Below are positions 1-8,963 of a DNA stretch of 41,010 bases, piece by piece (the first letter of the stretch is position 1; every line of letters begins with the position of its first letter). Below the pieces are notes generated by a model. The model saw only the letters and a program-made list of their open reading frames with translations, was not told the origin of the DNA and ran no database searches. Where the stretch lies: the NCBI GenBank assembly GCA_021828085.1, contig JAKATE010000002.1, forward strand, positions 1 to 41,010, read 5' to 3'. This stretch comes from Thermoplasmata archaeon (lineage in GTDB: Archaea; Thermoplasmatota; Thermoplasmata; Lutacidiplasmatales; UBA184). The position numbers and the translations under genes were made by a program.

Positions 1-600
1 GGGGGTCCGTCCCGCATCATGCTCTCGGTTCAACAACCGGGCTTCGGTCCTCCCCTCGTGGGGTTCCGGGCCTGTCGCTTCCCTGCATCGATGGAAAGGC
101 CCGAGTTGATTCGCGTCGCGTTCAATCCTCTGGGTTCTGGCGTCCAAGAACCCCAGCTACCTCGGACTCTGGCTTCGTTTCCCATCCCGGAGATTCAAGG
201 GACCTTGGCCCTCGTTCAGCATAGCCTGCCGAGAGATTTGGGCCCCTCGACGGTTCTGGTGGGTGAGGCTGGTATGACGCCTCCTATCAGGGAACGGCGT
301 GGGGTTCCCCCGGCAACCTGTCCATCGCATCGATGACTCCGCTTCCTCTCTCACGCTATCCGGCGGAGTCGTTCCCGGCCTTCGTCACCCCTCCTTCCCT
401 CTCGATGCTCGTTTGGGGATTTCGATCGGTCCTCCCCGGAGGTAGCCCGATCCACGAAGGCACTCTTCCGATGAAGCGTTGAACGAAGGGAAATGTCCCT
501 ATGAGGGGCCTCCAAGGGAGCGGATGGGCCGAGGCGGCGATCCCTTTGGCCCCTTCGGGCAGACGGCATCGCTTTCTCACACCTGTGGACCAGATAGAGT

Positions 601-2118
601 TCACCGGAACGAGGCAGGCCCCACCCCCAGGCGGCCGAGCAGCGCGGGGTCGGGCCCACCGTCCCTGGGCTCGGGGAGCTCCAGTCCCAGTGTTCGCGAG
701 AGCGTCGGGGCGAAGGAGAGAAGGCTCACGGGGGAGCCGAGCGGCCCGGGAGAGACCCCCGGTCCCACGACGGCGAGGAGCCCGGTCCTCCGGTGCGTCC
801 CCTTGCGACGGAAGTAGCTGGGACGCCGGGCCAGCAGCGTCCGGCTGTAGTTGAAATCCCCCCGGGTCTCCCAGGCGTAACCGTGCGAGACGAGGAGGAG
901 CAAGGGAGCGCGCGGGCCAAGAGGGCCTGAGTAGAGCTCCTCCGGGCGCAACCCGCGGAGCTCGGCGCGGGGCTCCCGACCGAGAGCGTCCAGGATCTCC
1001 CCTGCCAGCCGGTCCCGATCCTCCGCGGGGCCGCTCCGGTAGCGGTTCTCGAAGATCGCCTCGGGCGTCGGGAAGCTGAAGGCGCGCGTCCTCTCCCAGT
1101 CGATGTGGGGGGCGAACTCCCCGAAGGTCAGGTCCGTGCCACCGGCCACCGGAGGTCGCGAGGTCGGCGAAGCCCGACGGCCGCGCTCCACCCAGGCCAG
1201 CGGAGCCCGGAGCGGCACCAACCGGTCCGCCTGGGAGAGCATGCCGGTGAGCCGGGAGCGTCCGCGAGGGGCTCCGACCTTCAGAGCGAGGAACCCCTCC
1301 CGTTCGAGGAACCGGTTGGTGAAGAAGTAACCCTCCGCCGGCCCGAAGCCGTGGTCGGACAGGATCCAGGCCCAGCCTTCGCCCCGTCCCGAGTCGCGAA
1401 GGGCGATCAGGCGGGAGACCGTCCGGTCCAATCCCTCCCAGTACCGGTCCCACGGTGGCCCAGCGGCCACCACGGAAGCGAGCAGGTCCGGGTACCACTC
1501 GTGCTGGACGCGGTCGGTCTCGCTCAGGAGGACGAAGAGGAACTCCGGGTCCTCCCTGTCCGCGAGGAGCTCGGCGGCGGAGGCCTTCTGCGTGAGGGAG
1601 GAGACAGCCAGTCCCAGCCAGTCCTCCAGGGAGGAGCCGCCCCGCCCGGGGAGATCGAAGGCCCAGGGCCCCACCTCCTTCTCCAGCCGGGGGAGCAGCC
1701 CCGAGGGGGAGGCGACCGGCCGTCCTCCGGGAAACTCGAGCATCCCGGGAACAAAAACGCCGTGAACGACGGGGGGGGGAAGGACCGGGGCGTTGACGAC
1801 CGCCACCCGCGAACCGCGCCGGCTGAGGCGGTCCCAGATCGCCTCCCACGGCCGGTAATCCGTCACGCTCTCGAAGCGTCCGGGGGTGCTCGAGGGGGTG
1901 GTGAACCCCCAGCAGTCCAGCCGAGCCGGCGAGGCCCCGGTGAAGGCGCAGTACCAGGCGGGGAGGGTCACGGGGGGGTCGACGCTCTCCAGGCGCGCGG
2001 TCACAGCCCCCTCCAGGGCCTTCCGTGTCCGCGGGAGCCGGCCGTGCTCGAGCGCCGGGGAGAGGAGCTCCCACGTCCCCCCGTCCAGGCCGATGACCAC
2101 GGTCCGGGGTCGGGGCAT
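601..2118 (-). CDS. Alkaline phosphatase superfamily / type I phosphodiesterase-nucleotide pyrophosphatase-like protein
   Basis: 505 aa; N-terminal VVIGLDGGTWELLSP, internal ILSDHGFGP and VSHGYAWE metal-site-like motifs typical of the AP superfamily; start abuts the stop of the upstream gene (TAGATG). Confidence 0.8.
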   Translation of the reverse strand: MPRPRTVVIGLDGGTWELLSPALEHGRLPRTRKALEGAVTARLESVDPPVTLPAWYCAFTGASPARLDCWGFTTPSSTPGRFESVTDYRPWEAIWDRLSRRGSRVAVVNAPVLPPPVVHGVFVPGMLEFPGGRPVASPSGLLPRLEKEVGPWAFDLPGRGGSSLEDWLGLAVSSLTQKASAAELLADREDPEFLFVLLSETDRVQHEWYPDLLASVVAAGPPWDRYWEGLDRTVSRLIALRDSGRGEGWAWILSDHGFGPAEGYFFTNRFLEREGFLALKVGAPRGRSRLTGMLSQADRLVPLRAPLAWVERGRRASPTSRPPVAGGTDLTFGEFAPHIDWERTRAFSFPTPEAIFENRYRSGPAEDRDRLAGEILDALGREPRAELRGLRPEELYSGPLGPRAPLLLLVSHGYAWETRGDFNYSRTLLARRPSYFRRKGTHRRTGLLAVVGPGVSPGPLGSPVSLLSFAPTLSRTLGLELPEPRDGGPDPALLGRLGVGPASFR

Positions 2119-4023
2119 CTAGATCAGCCGGACCGTCTCCAGGTTGTACGGCGCCCGGGTCTCCACGTTGAAGCGCTTGTGGAGGCTCGAGGCGAGGTCG
2201 AGCGCCTTCTGCTCCTCGCCGTGGCAGACCATCACCCGCTGCGGCCTCGGCTCCACGGTGGCGAGGAAGTTCATCAGCTGGACCCGGTCGGAGTGGCCGG
2301 AGAAGCCCTCGCAGGTGCCCACCTCGAAGCGGACCGGGACCGTGGTGGTCCGTCCGCCGTCCATGACCGTGGCCTCCCTGAGGCCCCGCTGAAGCCGCCG
2401 TCCGAAGGTCCCCTCGGCCTGGTAGCCCGCGAAGGCCATGGCGTTCTTCTCGTCGGGGGCCCAGCCCTTGAAGTACTCCATGACCGGGCCGCCGCTCATC
2501 ATCCCGCTCGTCGCGAGCACGATGGAGGGAGAGCGGTCGTCGATGACGCTCATGCGTTTCTGGGAGGAGTCCACGCGCTGGAAGATGTCCGAGAGGAAGG
2601 GGTTGTCCCCCTGCTGGAAGATCTGCGTGCGCAGCTGGCTGTTGAGGTACTCCGGGTAAGCCGTGTGGATGCTCGTGGCCTCGAAGATCATCCCGTCGAG
2701 GTACACCGGCACCTTCGGGATCTTCCCGGCGCGCATGCGCTCCTCGAGCACCAGCATGACCTCCTGGCTTCTCCCCACGGCGAAGACGGGGATGAGCAGG
2801 TGCCCGCCGCGCTTGATGACCTTGTCCGCGAGCCGGTTCAGCCCCTCGGCGGCCTCCTGCCGGCTCGGCTGGACATCGCGGAACCCGCCGTAGGTGGACT
2901 CCATGACGAGGGTCTCCAGGCGGGGGAAGCGGTTCGTCGCCGGGTTGAACAGCCAGGTCCGCTCGAACTTCATGTCCCCCGAGTAGGCCATGTTGTAGTC
3001 GCCGTCCCCCAGGTGGAAGTGGACCATGGAGCTCCCGAGGATGTGGCCGGCGTTGTGGAGCGTGAGACGGACGTCGGGGGCGATGTCCGTGGTCTCCCCG
3101 TAGCGCAAGGGGATGCAGCGGCTGACCATCTCCCGCACGTGGCCGCTGTCGTAGAGGCTCCGCCGCGCCTCGGCGGCGGTGACCTTGATGGCGTCGAGCA
3201 AGAGCAGCGTCATCAGGTCCCTCGTGGGGGCGGTGCTGTAGATGGGACCGGTGTAGCCGTACTTGATGAGGGTCGGGATGAGGCCGCAGTGGTCGAGGTG
3301 GGCGTGGGTCACCACCACCGCGTCCAGGGCGTCGAGCGGCTGGATCTCGGGAGCGTTGAAGTAGGGGGTCCGGTCCGAGCCCGGGTCGATGCCGCAGTCG
3401 ATGAGGATGCGCGAGTTCTGCGTGGTGAGCAGGTGGGCGGAGCGCCCCACCTCCCGGTAGCCCCCGAGGGCCGTGCTGCGCGCCCAGATCTTCTCGGGGA
3501 GCCGGTCCCGGGCGATGCGCGTCCCCACGCGCTTGAGGAACTTGCGCCGGTCGTCGAAGACGTTGCGCATGTGGATGCGCACCTCCTCCACCGTCTTCGA
3601 GGGGATGGGAGGGGTGCGGACGACGGTGGGGACCCAGCCGATCTTCCGCTTGAGCTCGTTGAGCACGGCCGCCTGGCGGCCGATGGCCGCTCCGGGGTTG
3701 GCCGCCTCGATGGTGACCTCGCCGGTCTCCGGCTCGAAGAAGATCTGGTTGATCTCCGCGTCCACGGGGACGAGCTCCCGGATGGCCTTCTCGGCCTCCT
3801 TGGGGTCCACCAGGGCCGCCGGGTCCGAGCGCACCAGCACCCGCCGGTGCAGCCGCTGGGCCACCTGCCGGAGGAGCTCCCCGCCGGAGAGGAAGGCGTC
3901 CAACTGCTTGGTGTAGACCACCACGTGAGGGCCCTCCAGCTCGATGGAGGTGACCTCGATGCCTTCCGGTAGGACCTCGCGGAGGGCTTCTCGCGTCTGC
4001 TGTAACAGGCTCTCTACGCTCAT
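2119..4023 (-). CDS. Archaeal CPSF-like beta-CASP ribonuclease with N-terminal KH domains (aCPSF1)
   Basis: 634 aa; KH-like N-terminus, metallo-beta-lactamase THAHLDHCG motif, beta-CASP motifs, C-terminal CEGFSGHSDR and VMVCHGEE. Confidence 0.95.
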   Translation of the reverse strand: MSVESLLQQTREALREVLPEGIEVTSIELEGPHVVVYTKQLDAFLSGGELLRQVAQRLHRRVLVRSDPAALVDPKEAEKAIRELVPVDAEINQIFFEPETGEVTIEAANPGAAIGRQAAVLNELKRKIGWVPTVVRTPPIPSKTVEEVRIHMRNVFDDRRKFLKRVGTRIARDRLPEKIWARSTALGGYREVGRSAHLLTTQNSRILIDCGIDPGSDRTPYFNAPEIQPLDALDAVVVTHAHLDHCGLIPTLIKYGYTGPIYSTAPTRDLMTLLLLDAIKVTAAEARRSLYDSGHVREMVSRCIPLRYGETTDIAPDVRLTLHNAGHILGSSMVHFHLGDGDYNMAYSGDMKFERTWLFNPATNRFPRLETLVMESTYGGFRDVQPSRQEAAEGLNRLADKVIKRGGHLLIPVFAVGRSQEVMLVLEERMRAGKIPKVPVYLDGMIFEATSIHTAYPEYLNSQLRTQIFQQGDNPFLSDIFQRVDSSQKRMSVIDDRSPSIVLATSGMMSGGPVMEYFKGWAPDEKNAMAFAGYQAEGTFGRRLQRGLREATVMDGGRTTTVPVRFEVGTCEGFSGHSDRVQLMNFLATVEPRPQRVMVCHGEEQKALDLASSLHKRFNVETRAPYNLETVRLI

Positions 4024-4091
4024 GGACGAGAGGAATCGGCTTTGGGTCCGGCGCCCGGGGGCGCGGACCGCTCAGGAAGGGGTTCGGAAGT

Positions 4092-4763
4092 TCAGGCGAT
4101 CTTGAGCTTGGTGAGGCGCTTGCGGATCTCTTCCTCGGTGAGATCGTGGTACTCCTTCTCGGAGATCATCGCCACGAGGTAGCCGTCGCCGCTGTTGGAG
4201 TCGCGGCGCATGGCGCTGGTGAGCCCGCGGATGGCGAGGTCGGCCCCCTCGCTCAGGGAGAGCCCCTCCTCGAAGGCCTCCTCCAGCACCCCGTAGGCGA
4301 GGGCCTGCCCGCTCCCCACCGAGACGTACTTGTCCTCGATGTTCCCGCCGGCGGGGTCCACCGAGAAGATGTGGTTGCCCTTGGCGTCCACCCCGCCGAG
4401 GATGACCCAGGCGAGGTAGGGGTAGAGGCGGTTCCCGTTGAGGATGTTGGCGAGGAGCGTGCTGGCCCCCTCCACGCTGATGGGGGAGCCGCGACGGAGG
4501 CGGTAGAGGTTCACCTCGGCGCGAAGGTAGCGCACCAGCGTCTGCGCGTCGCCGACATAGCCGGCGATGGTCATGCCGATGTGCTCGTCGATCTTGAACA
4601 GCTTCTGGGTCTGCTTGTTGGCGATGAACCCACCGCCCAGGGTGGCCCGTCGCTCCGTCGCCAGGACAACGCCGTCCTTGCAGGCGATCCCCACGGTGGT
4701 GGTGCCCTTGAAGAGCTGTTCGGTCCCCGCGTGACCCAGCGGTCGGGGCTCTGCGCTGAACAT
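4092..4763 (-). CDS. psmB: Proteasome beta subunit
   Basis: 223 aa; propeptide followed by autocatalytic site G-TTTVGIACKDGVVLATERRAT; conserved GSGQALAYGVLEE. Confidence 0.95.
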   Translation of the reverse strand: MFSAEPRPLGHAGTEQLFKGTTTVGIACKDGVVLATERRATLGGGFIANKQTQKLFKIDEHIGMTIAGYVGDAQTLVRYLRAEVNLYRLRRGSPISVEGASTLLANILNGNRLYPYLAWVILGGVDAKGNHIFSVDPAGGNIEDKYVSVGSGQALAYGVLEEAFEEGLSLSEGADLAIRGLTSAMRRDSNSGDGYLVAMISEKEYHDLTEEEIRKRLTKLKIA

Positions 4764-4790
4764 GTGAACGCCCGGCGCGAGTTGAGCCCG

Positions 4791-4800
4791 CTATAAAACC
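4791..4800 (-). promoter_or_regulatory. TATA box for psmB
   Basis: Minus-strand GGTTTTATAG lies about 30 nt upstream of the psmB ATG (4763). Confidence 0.6.
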
Positions 4801-4933
4801 CTTCTTTGGGGTGCTCTCTCGGGGGAAACCCCCCCCGGACATTCCCTCCGCGGCCGCCTCACCGGTACTTCTGAACCGCTATAATCCCCGTCCCCTCCCC
4901 CCGAGCCGGGGAACGAAGACGCAGCGGTTCGAG

Positions 4934-6595
4934 GTGCTGGTAATCGGGGCGGGACTTGCCGGACAGCGTGCGGCGCTGGAGGCGGCCCGCGCGGGGCGCT
5001 CGGTGGGGCTGCTCTCCAAGCTCCACCCGCTGCGCTCGCACTCGTGCGCGGCCCAAGGCGGGATCAATGCCGCCATGGGGCCGAACGACTCGGTCCACGA
5101 CCACATCTACGACACGGTGAAGGGCTCCGACTATCTCGCCGACCAGGACGCCGTGGAGGTCCTCTGCCGCGAGGCCGGGCCGACGGTGATCGAGATGGAG
5201 CACTTCGGCACGGTGTTCAACCGGGCCCCGGACGGCTCGCTGGACCGCCGCGCGTTCGGGGGCGCCTCCTACAATCGGACCATCTTCGCCGCGGACCGGA
5301 CGGGGCTCGCCCTCCTCCAGGCGCTCTTCGAGGAGCTCGCCCGCGAGCACGGGGTCCGGGTCTTCGAGGAGTACTTCGCCCTCGAACTGGTCACCCGGGA
5401 CGGCCGCGCCCAGGGCGTGGTCGCGCTCGACCGGAAGACCGGCGCCCTCGAGAGCTTCTCCGCCGCTGCCGTGGTCATGGCGACCGGCCCCTTCGGCCGG
5501 ATGTACCCGAGGACCACGAACTCCTACGCGTCCACCGGCGACGGGTGCGCGCTCGCCTACCGCGCCGGCGCCGCCCTCAAGGACATGGAGATGGTGCAGT
5601 TCCACCCCACAGCCCTTCCCGGTTCCGGCATCCTCATCACGGAGGGGGCGCGCGGGGAGGGGGGCATACTGCGCAACGCCCGGGGGGAACGGTTCATGGA
5701 GCGCTACGCCCCCCATGCCAAGGACCTTGCCTCCCGGGACGTCGTCTCCCGGGCCATCGTGACCGAGGTCGCCGAGGGCCGGGGGTTCCCGGACGGCACC
5801 TGCCACTTAGAGCTCATGCACCTCGGCCGGGAGAAGGTCGAGACGAAGCTCCAGGAGATCGTCGACTTCTGCCGCAGCTTCGCCGGTGTGGATCCGGTGA
5901 CGGAACCGATCCCGGTCTACCCGGCGCAGCACTACATGATGGGCGGTATCTCCACCGATATCCGCGCCCAGACGACCCTTCCCGGGCTCTTCGCCGCGGG
6001 GGAGGCCGCGTGCGTCAGTGTGCACGGGGCGAACCGCCTGGGGGCGAACTCGCTGCTCGAGACGCTCGTCTTCGGGAAGATCGCCGGCCGCGAGGCGGCG
6101 GCGCAGGCCGCGAAGTCCCCCTCCGGGGGAGTGACCGCGGCCGATGAGGAGAGGGCGCGACAGCGGCTCCACGCGCTCTGGGACCGAAAGGAGGGAGAGG
6201 CCCCCGCCCGGATCCGTTCCGATCTCCAGACGACGATGGAGAGGAACGTGGGGATCTACCGCACCCCGGAGGCCCTCGCGACCGCCCTCCAGGACGTGCG
6301 CACCCTCCGGCAGCGCTACCAGCGCTGCTACGTCGCCGACAAATCCTCCGTCTACAACGTGAACCTCTTGGACGCCCTCGAGCTCGAGAACCTGCTCGAC
6401 CTGGCGGAGACCATCGTGACCGGTGCCCTCGACCGGACCGAGTCGCGCGGGGCCCACGTGCGCCGGGACTTCCCCCAGCGCAACGACGCCCAGTGGCTCA
6501 AGCACATCCTCCAGACCCGGGGCCCGGACGGCCCCGTGCGGAGCTACCTCCCGGTGACCATCACGAGCTACACCCCGAAAGAGAGGAGCTACTGA
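4934..6595 (+). CDS. sdhA: Succinate dehydrogenase/fumarate reductase flavoprotein subunit
   Basis: ORF 4811-6595; FAD motif VLVIGAGLAGQRAALEAARAG, HSCAAQGGINAA, YPAQHYMMGGI, GANRLGANSLLE. GTG start at 4934 preferred because a TATA-like box (CTATAATCC, about 4879) lies inside the longer ORF. Confidence 0.9.
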   Translation: MLVIGAGLAGQRAALEAARAGRSVGLLSKLHPLRSHSCAAQGGINAAMGPNDSVHDHIYDTVKGSDYLADQDAVEVLCREAGPTVIEMEHFGTVFNRAPDGSLDRRAFGGASYNRTIFAADRTGLALLQALFEELAREHGVRVFEEYFALELVTRDGRAQGVVALDRKTGALESFSAAAVVMATGPFGRMYPRTTNSYASTGDGCALAYRAGAALKDMEMVQFHPTALPGSGILITEGARGEGGILRNARGERFMERYAPHAKDLASRDVVSRAIVTEVAEGRGFPDGTCHLELMHLGREKVETKLQEIVDFCRSFAGVDPVTEPIPVYPAQHYMMGGISTDIRAQTTLPGLFAAGEAACVSVHGANRLGANSLLETLVFGKIAGREAAAQAAKSPSGGVTAADEERARQRLHALWDRKEGEAPARIRSDLQTTMERNVGIYRTPEALATALQDVRTLRQRYQRCYVADKSSVYNVNLLDALELENLLDLAETIVTGALDRTESRGAHVRRDFPQRNDAQWLKHILQTRGPDGPVRSYLPVTITSYTPKERSY

Positions 6596-6596
6596 A

Positions 6597-7661
6597 ATGG
6601 TGAGGATACCCCTGGAGGTCTTCCGCTACGCCCCCGGCAACGCTTCCTCGCGCTACGACCGCTTCGAGCTCGAGGCCGAGGAGCACACCCCCATCCTGAC
6701 CCTGCTGCTCAAGGTGCGCGACGAGATCGATCCCTCCCTCGCCGTGCGCTACTCCTGCCGCCAGGCGATCTGCGGCTCCTGCGCCGTCCGCATCAACGGA
6801 AAGAGCCGCCTGGCCTGCCGGACCCCCGTCGGTCCCGAGCTCGCGCGCCGCTCGAAGGTGGTCATCGACCCCATGGCCAACCAGCCGGTCCTCCGCGACC
6901 TGGTCGTGGACCAGAAGCCGTTCTGGGACCGCTACCACGCCATCCGGCCCCACCTGATCCCGGACCCGGCCCATCCGCTTCCCGAGGGACGGGAGAGCCC
7001 GATGACCCCGGAGCAGGTCTCCCAGTTCAAGGAGACGCCGCGCTGCATCGCCTGCGCCTCCTGCTACAGCGCCTGCCCGGCGGTCGGCAGCGACGAGGCT
7101 TTCCTCGGACCCATGGCCCTGGCCAAGCTCTACCGCTTCGCGGTGGACCCCCGCGACGGGGGCCTCCGCTCCCGTCTCGAGCAGGTGCAGAACCAGTCGC
7201 TCTGGCTCTGCCTGCGCTGCAACCTCTGCGTGGAAGCCTGCCCGAAGGACGTCCGCCCCGGCGAACGCATCGTCGACCTCAAACGGATGGCCAACCAGAC
7301 GCTGGGAGAACGTGAGGCGGGCAGCCGCCACGCGATCCGCTTCTCCTCGAACCTCCAGGCCTCGGGGCTGCTCAACGAACGCCGGCTGGCCATGGACTCG
7401 CTCGGGATGGGAGGCGTGATCCGGCAGCTCCCCAAGGCCATCACCATGATGCGCCACGGCCGCTCTCTCCGGGCGCCGTCGCCGATCGCGGGCCTCTCGG
7501 AGGTGCAAGCGATCTACCGGGCCCTGGACCGGCCGGAGGACCTCATGCACCGGGAGCGTCCCCCCTCCGGGGAGATCAAGGGACCCCGCGCCCCCACCCT
7601 TGCTCCCCACGCCCCGAAGGCCGAGCCGGAGGCAGCGGCCGCGGGAGGAGGGAAGCCATGA
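6597..7661 (+). CDS. sdhB: Succinate dehydrogenase/fumarate reductase iron-sulfur subunit
   Basis: 354 aa; [2Fe-2S] motif CRQAICGSCAVRING, ferredoxin motifs CIACASCYSACP and CLRCNLCVEACP. Confidence 0.93.
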   Translation: MVRIPLEVFRYAPGNASSRYDRFELEAEEHTPILTLLLKVRDEIDPSLAVRYSCRQAICGSCAVRINGKSRLACRTPVGPELARRSKVVIDPMANQPVLRDLVVDQKPFWDRYHAIRPHLIPDPAHPLPEGRESPMTPEQVSQFKETPRCIACASCYSACPAVGSDEAFLGPMALAKLYRFAVDPRDGGLRSRLEQVQNQSLWLCLRCNLCVEACPKDVRPGERIVDLKRMANQTLGEREAGSRHAIRFSSNLQASGLLNERRLAMDSLGMGGVIRQLPKAITMMRHGRSLRAPSPIAGLSEVQAIYRALDRPEDLMHRERPPSGEIKGPRAPTLAPHAPKAEPEAAAAGGGKP

Positions 7662-8554
7662 AGGTCGCCTACTACCCGGGCTGTGTCGCCCAGGAGTCGG
7701 GCAAGGAGCTCGACCTGGCGACCCGGCTCGTGGCCCCCCGCCTCGGGATCGAGCTCGTCGACTTCCCCAACTTCTCCTGCTGCGGGAGCGGCTTCGTCGA
7801 CGAGTCGAACCTGACGCTCAACGTGGCGCTCAACGCGCGCAACCTGGCCATCGCCGAGCGCGCCGGGCTCGAGCGGATCATGACCGTCTGTTCCACCTGC
7901 CAGGGGATGCTCGGACTGGCCCGGGGGACGCTCGCCTCGGACCCGGTCGTGCGCGGCCGGGTGGAGGGGGTGCTCGGTCCGCTGGGGCTGCGCTACGAGG
8001 GAAAGGCCGAGCCCAAGCACATGCTCCAGATGATCGTCGAGGACCTCGGGGGAGCCTCCCGCCTGACCAGCCTGGTCAAACGCCCCCTGCGCGGCCTCAA
8101 GGTGGGCGCCTTCTACGGCTGCCATCTCCTCCGACCGCACGACCACACCCGCTTCGACGACCCCGAGGACCCCACCTCCTTCGAGGAGGTCATCACCGCG
8201 CTGGGGGCCGAGCCGGTCGACTACCGCGGCCGCGTGATGTGCTGCGGGTTCCCCATCCAGTTCGTCAAACCCGCCACCGCCGAGCGCATCGCCGGGCGGC
8301 AGATCCTGGACGCCAAGCAGCACGGGGCCCACGCCATGGCCACCCCCTGCCCGCTCTGCCACATCTCCCTGGACACCTACCAGAAGGAGGCGGGCAGAGC
8401 GGTGGGCCAGGAGCTCTCCATGCCGGTGCTCCACTTCCCGCAGCTCCTGGGGCTCGCCTTCGGGTTCGACCCTGTCGCCCTGGGGCTCCCGCGGCACCTG
8501 GTGAGCACCGAGGGGCTGCTACGCCAGCTCGGCTCGGTCGCCGTGCCGGCCTGA
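7658..8554 (+). CDS. CCG-domain (HdrB-like) succinate dehydrogenase-associated subunit
   Basis: 298 aa; MKVAYYPGCVAQESGKELD, NFSCCGSGF and VMCCGFP CCG motifs, CSTCQGM, CPLCHISLD; ATGA overlap with sdhB. Confidence 0.88.
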   Translation: MKVAYYPGCVAQESGKELDLATRLVAPRLGIELVDFPNFSCCGSGFVDESNLTLNVALNARNLAIAERAGLERIMTVCSTCQGMLGLARGTLASDPVVRGRVEGVLGPLGLRYEGKAEPKHMLQMIVEDLGGASRLTSLVKRPLRGLKVGAFYGCHLLRPHDHTRFDDPEDPTSFEEVITALGAEPVDYRGRVMCCGFPIQFVKPATAERIAGRQILDAKQHGAHAMATPCPLCHISLDTYQKEAGRAVGQELSMPVLHFPQLLGLAFGFDPVALGLPRHLVSTEGLLRQLGSVAVPA

Positions 8555-8827
8555 GCCCTCCGGCACGGCCGGCGGCTCGGTCTTGCGGAGCACGTAGTAG
8601 TGGAGCCGGTCGCACTGGCGCTGGAAGTAGCCGCGCCCCTGCTCCCCGTAGGACTCCCGGAGCACCCGGGCGAGCTCCTGCGCGGAGAGCCCCGGGTCCA
8701 CCACGGGGGAGAACATGCAGGAGAAGACCAGGACGAGACGGCCCTCCATCTCGATACGGTCGGTCTCCGGTGCGCCGCAGAACGGGCAGCGGAGCGGCCC
8801 TTCGCCCGATACGGACCCGGCGGACAT
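8519..8827 (-). CDS. Small zinc-ribbon protein, conserved hypothetical
   Basis: ATG at 8827; MSAGSVSGEGPLRCPFCGAPETDRIEMEGRLVLVFSCMFSPVVDPG...; 102 aa; 3' end overlaps the convergent CCG gene by 36 nt. Confidence 0.7.
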   Translation of the reverse strand: MSAGSVSGEGPLRCPFCGAPETDRIEMEGRLVLVFSCMFSPVVDPGLSAQELARVLRESYGEQGRGYFQRQCDRLHYYVLRKTEPPAVPEGSGRHGDRAELA

Positions 8828-8963
8828 GAGGGGGGACGAGCCCGCGGCGCCCTTATCCCCTTCGCTCTGGGCACCCGAAGCCACCGAGGGGAAACGGGGA
8901 GGGCACCACGGGCCCCGCCCGGGCTCGGCAGGCTTATCAGCGTCCAGAGGGACCTTGGGAACT

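Noticed and set aside
1105-3972. 955-aa plus-strand ORF
   Set aside because: Antisense to the phosphodiesterase and aCPSF1 genes; Arg/Pro/Gly/His-rich shadow ORF typical of high-GC DNA.
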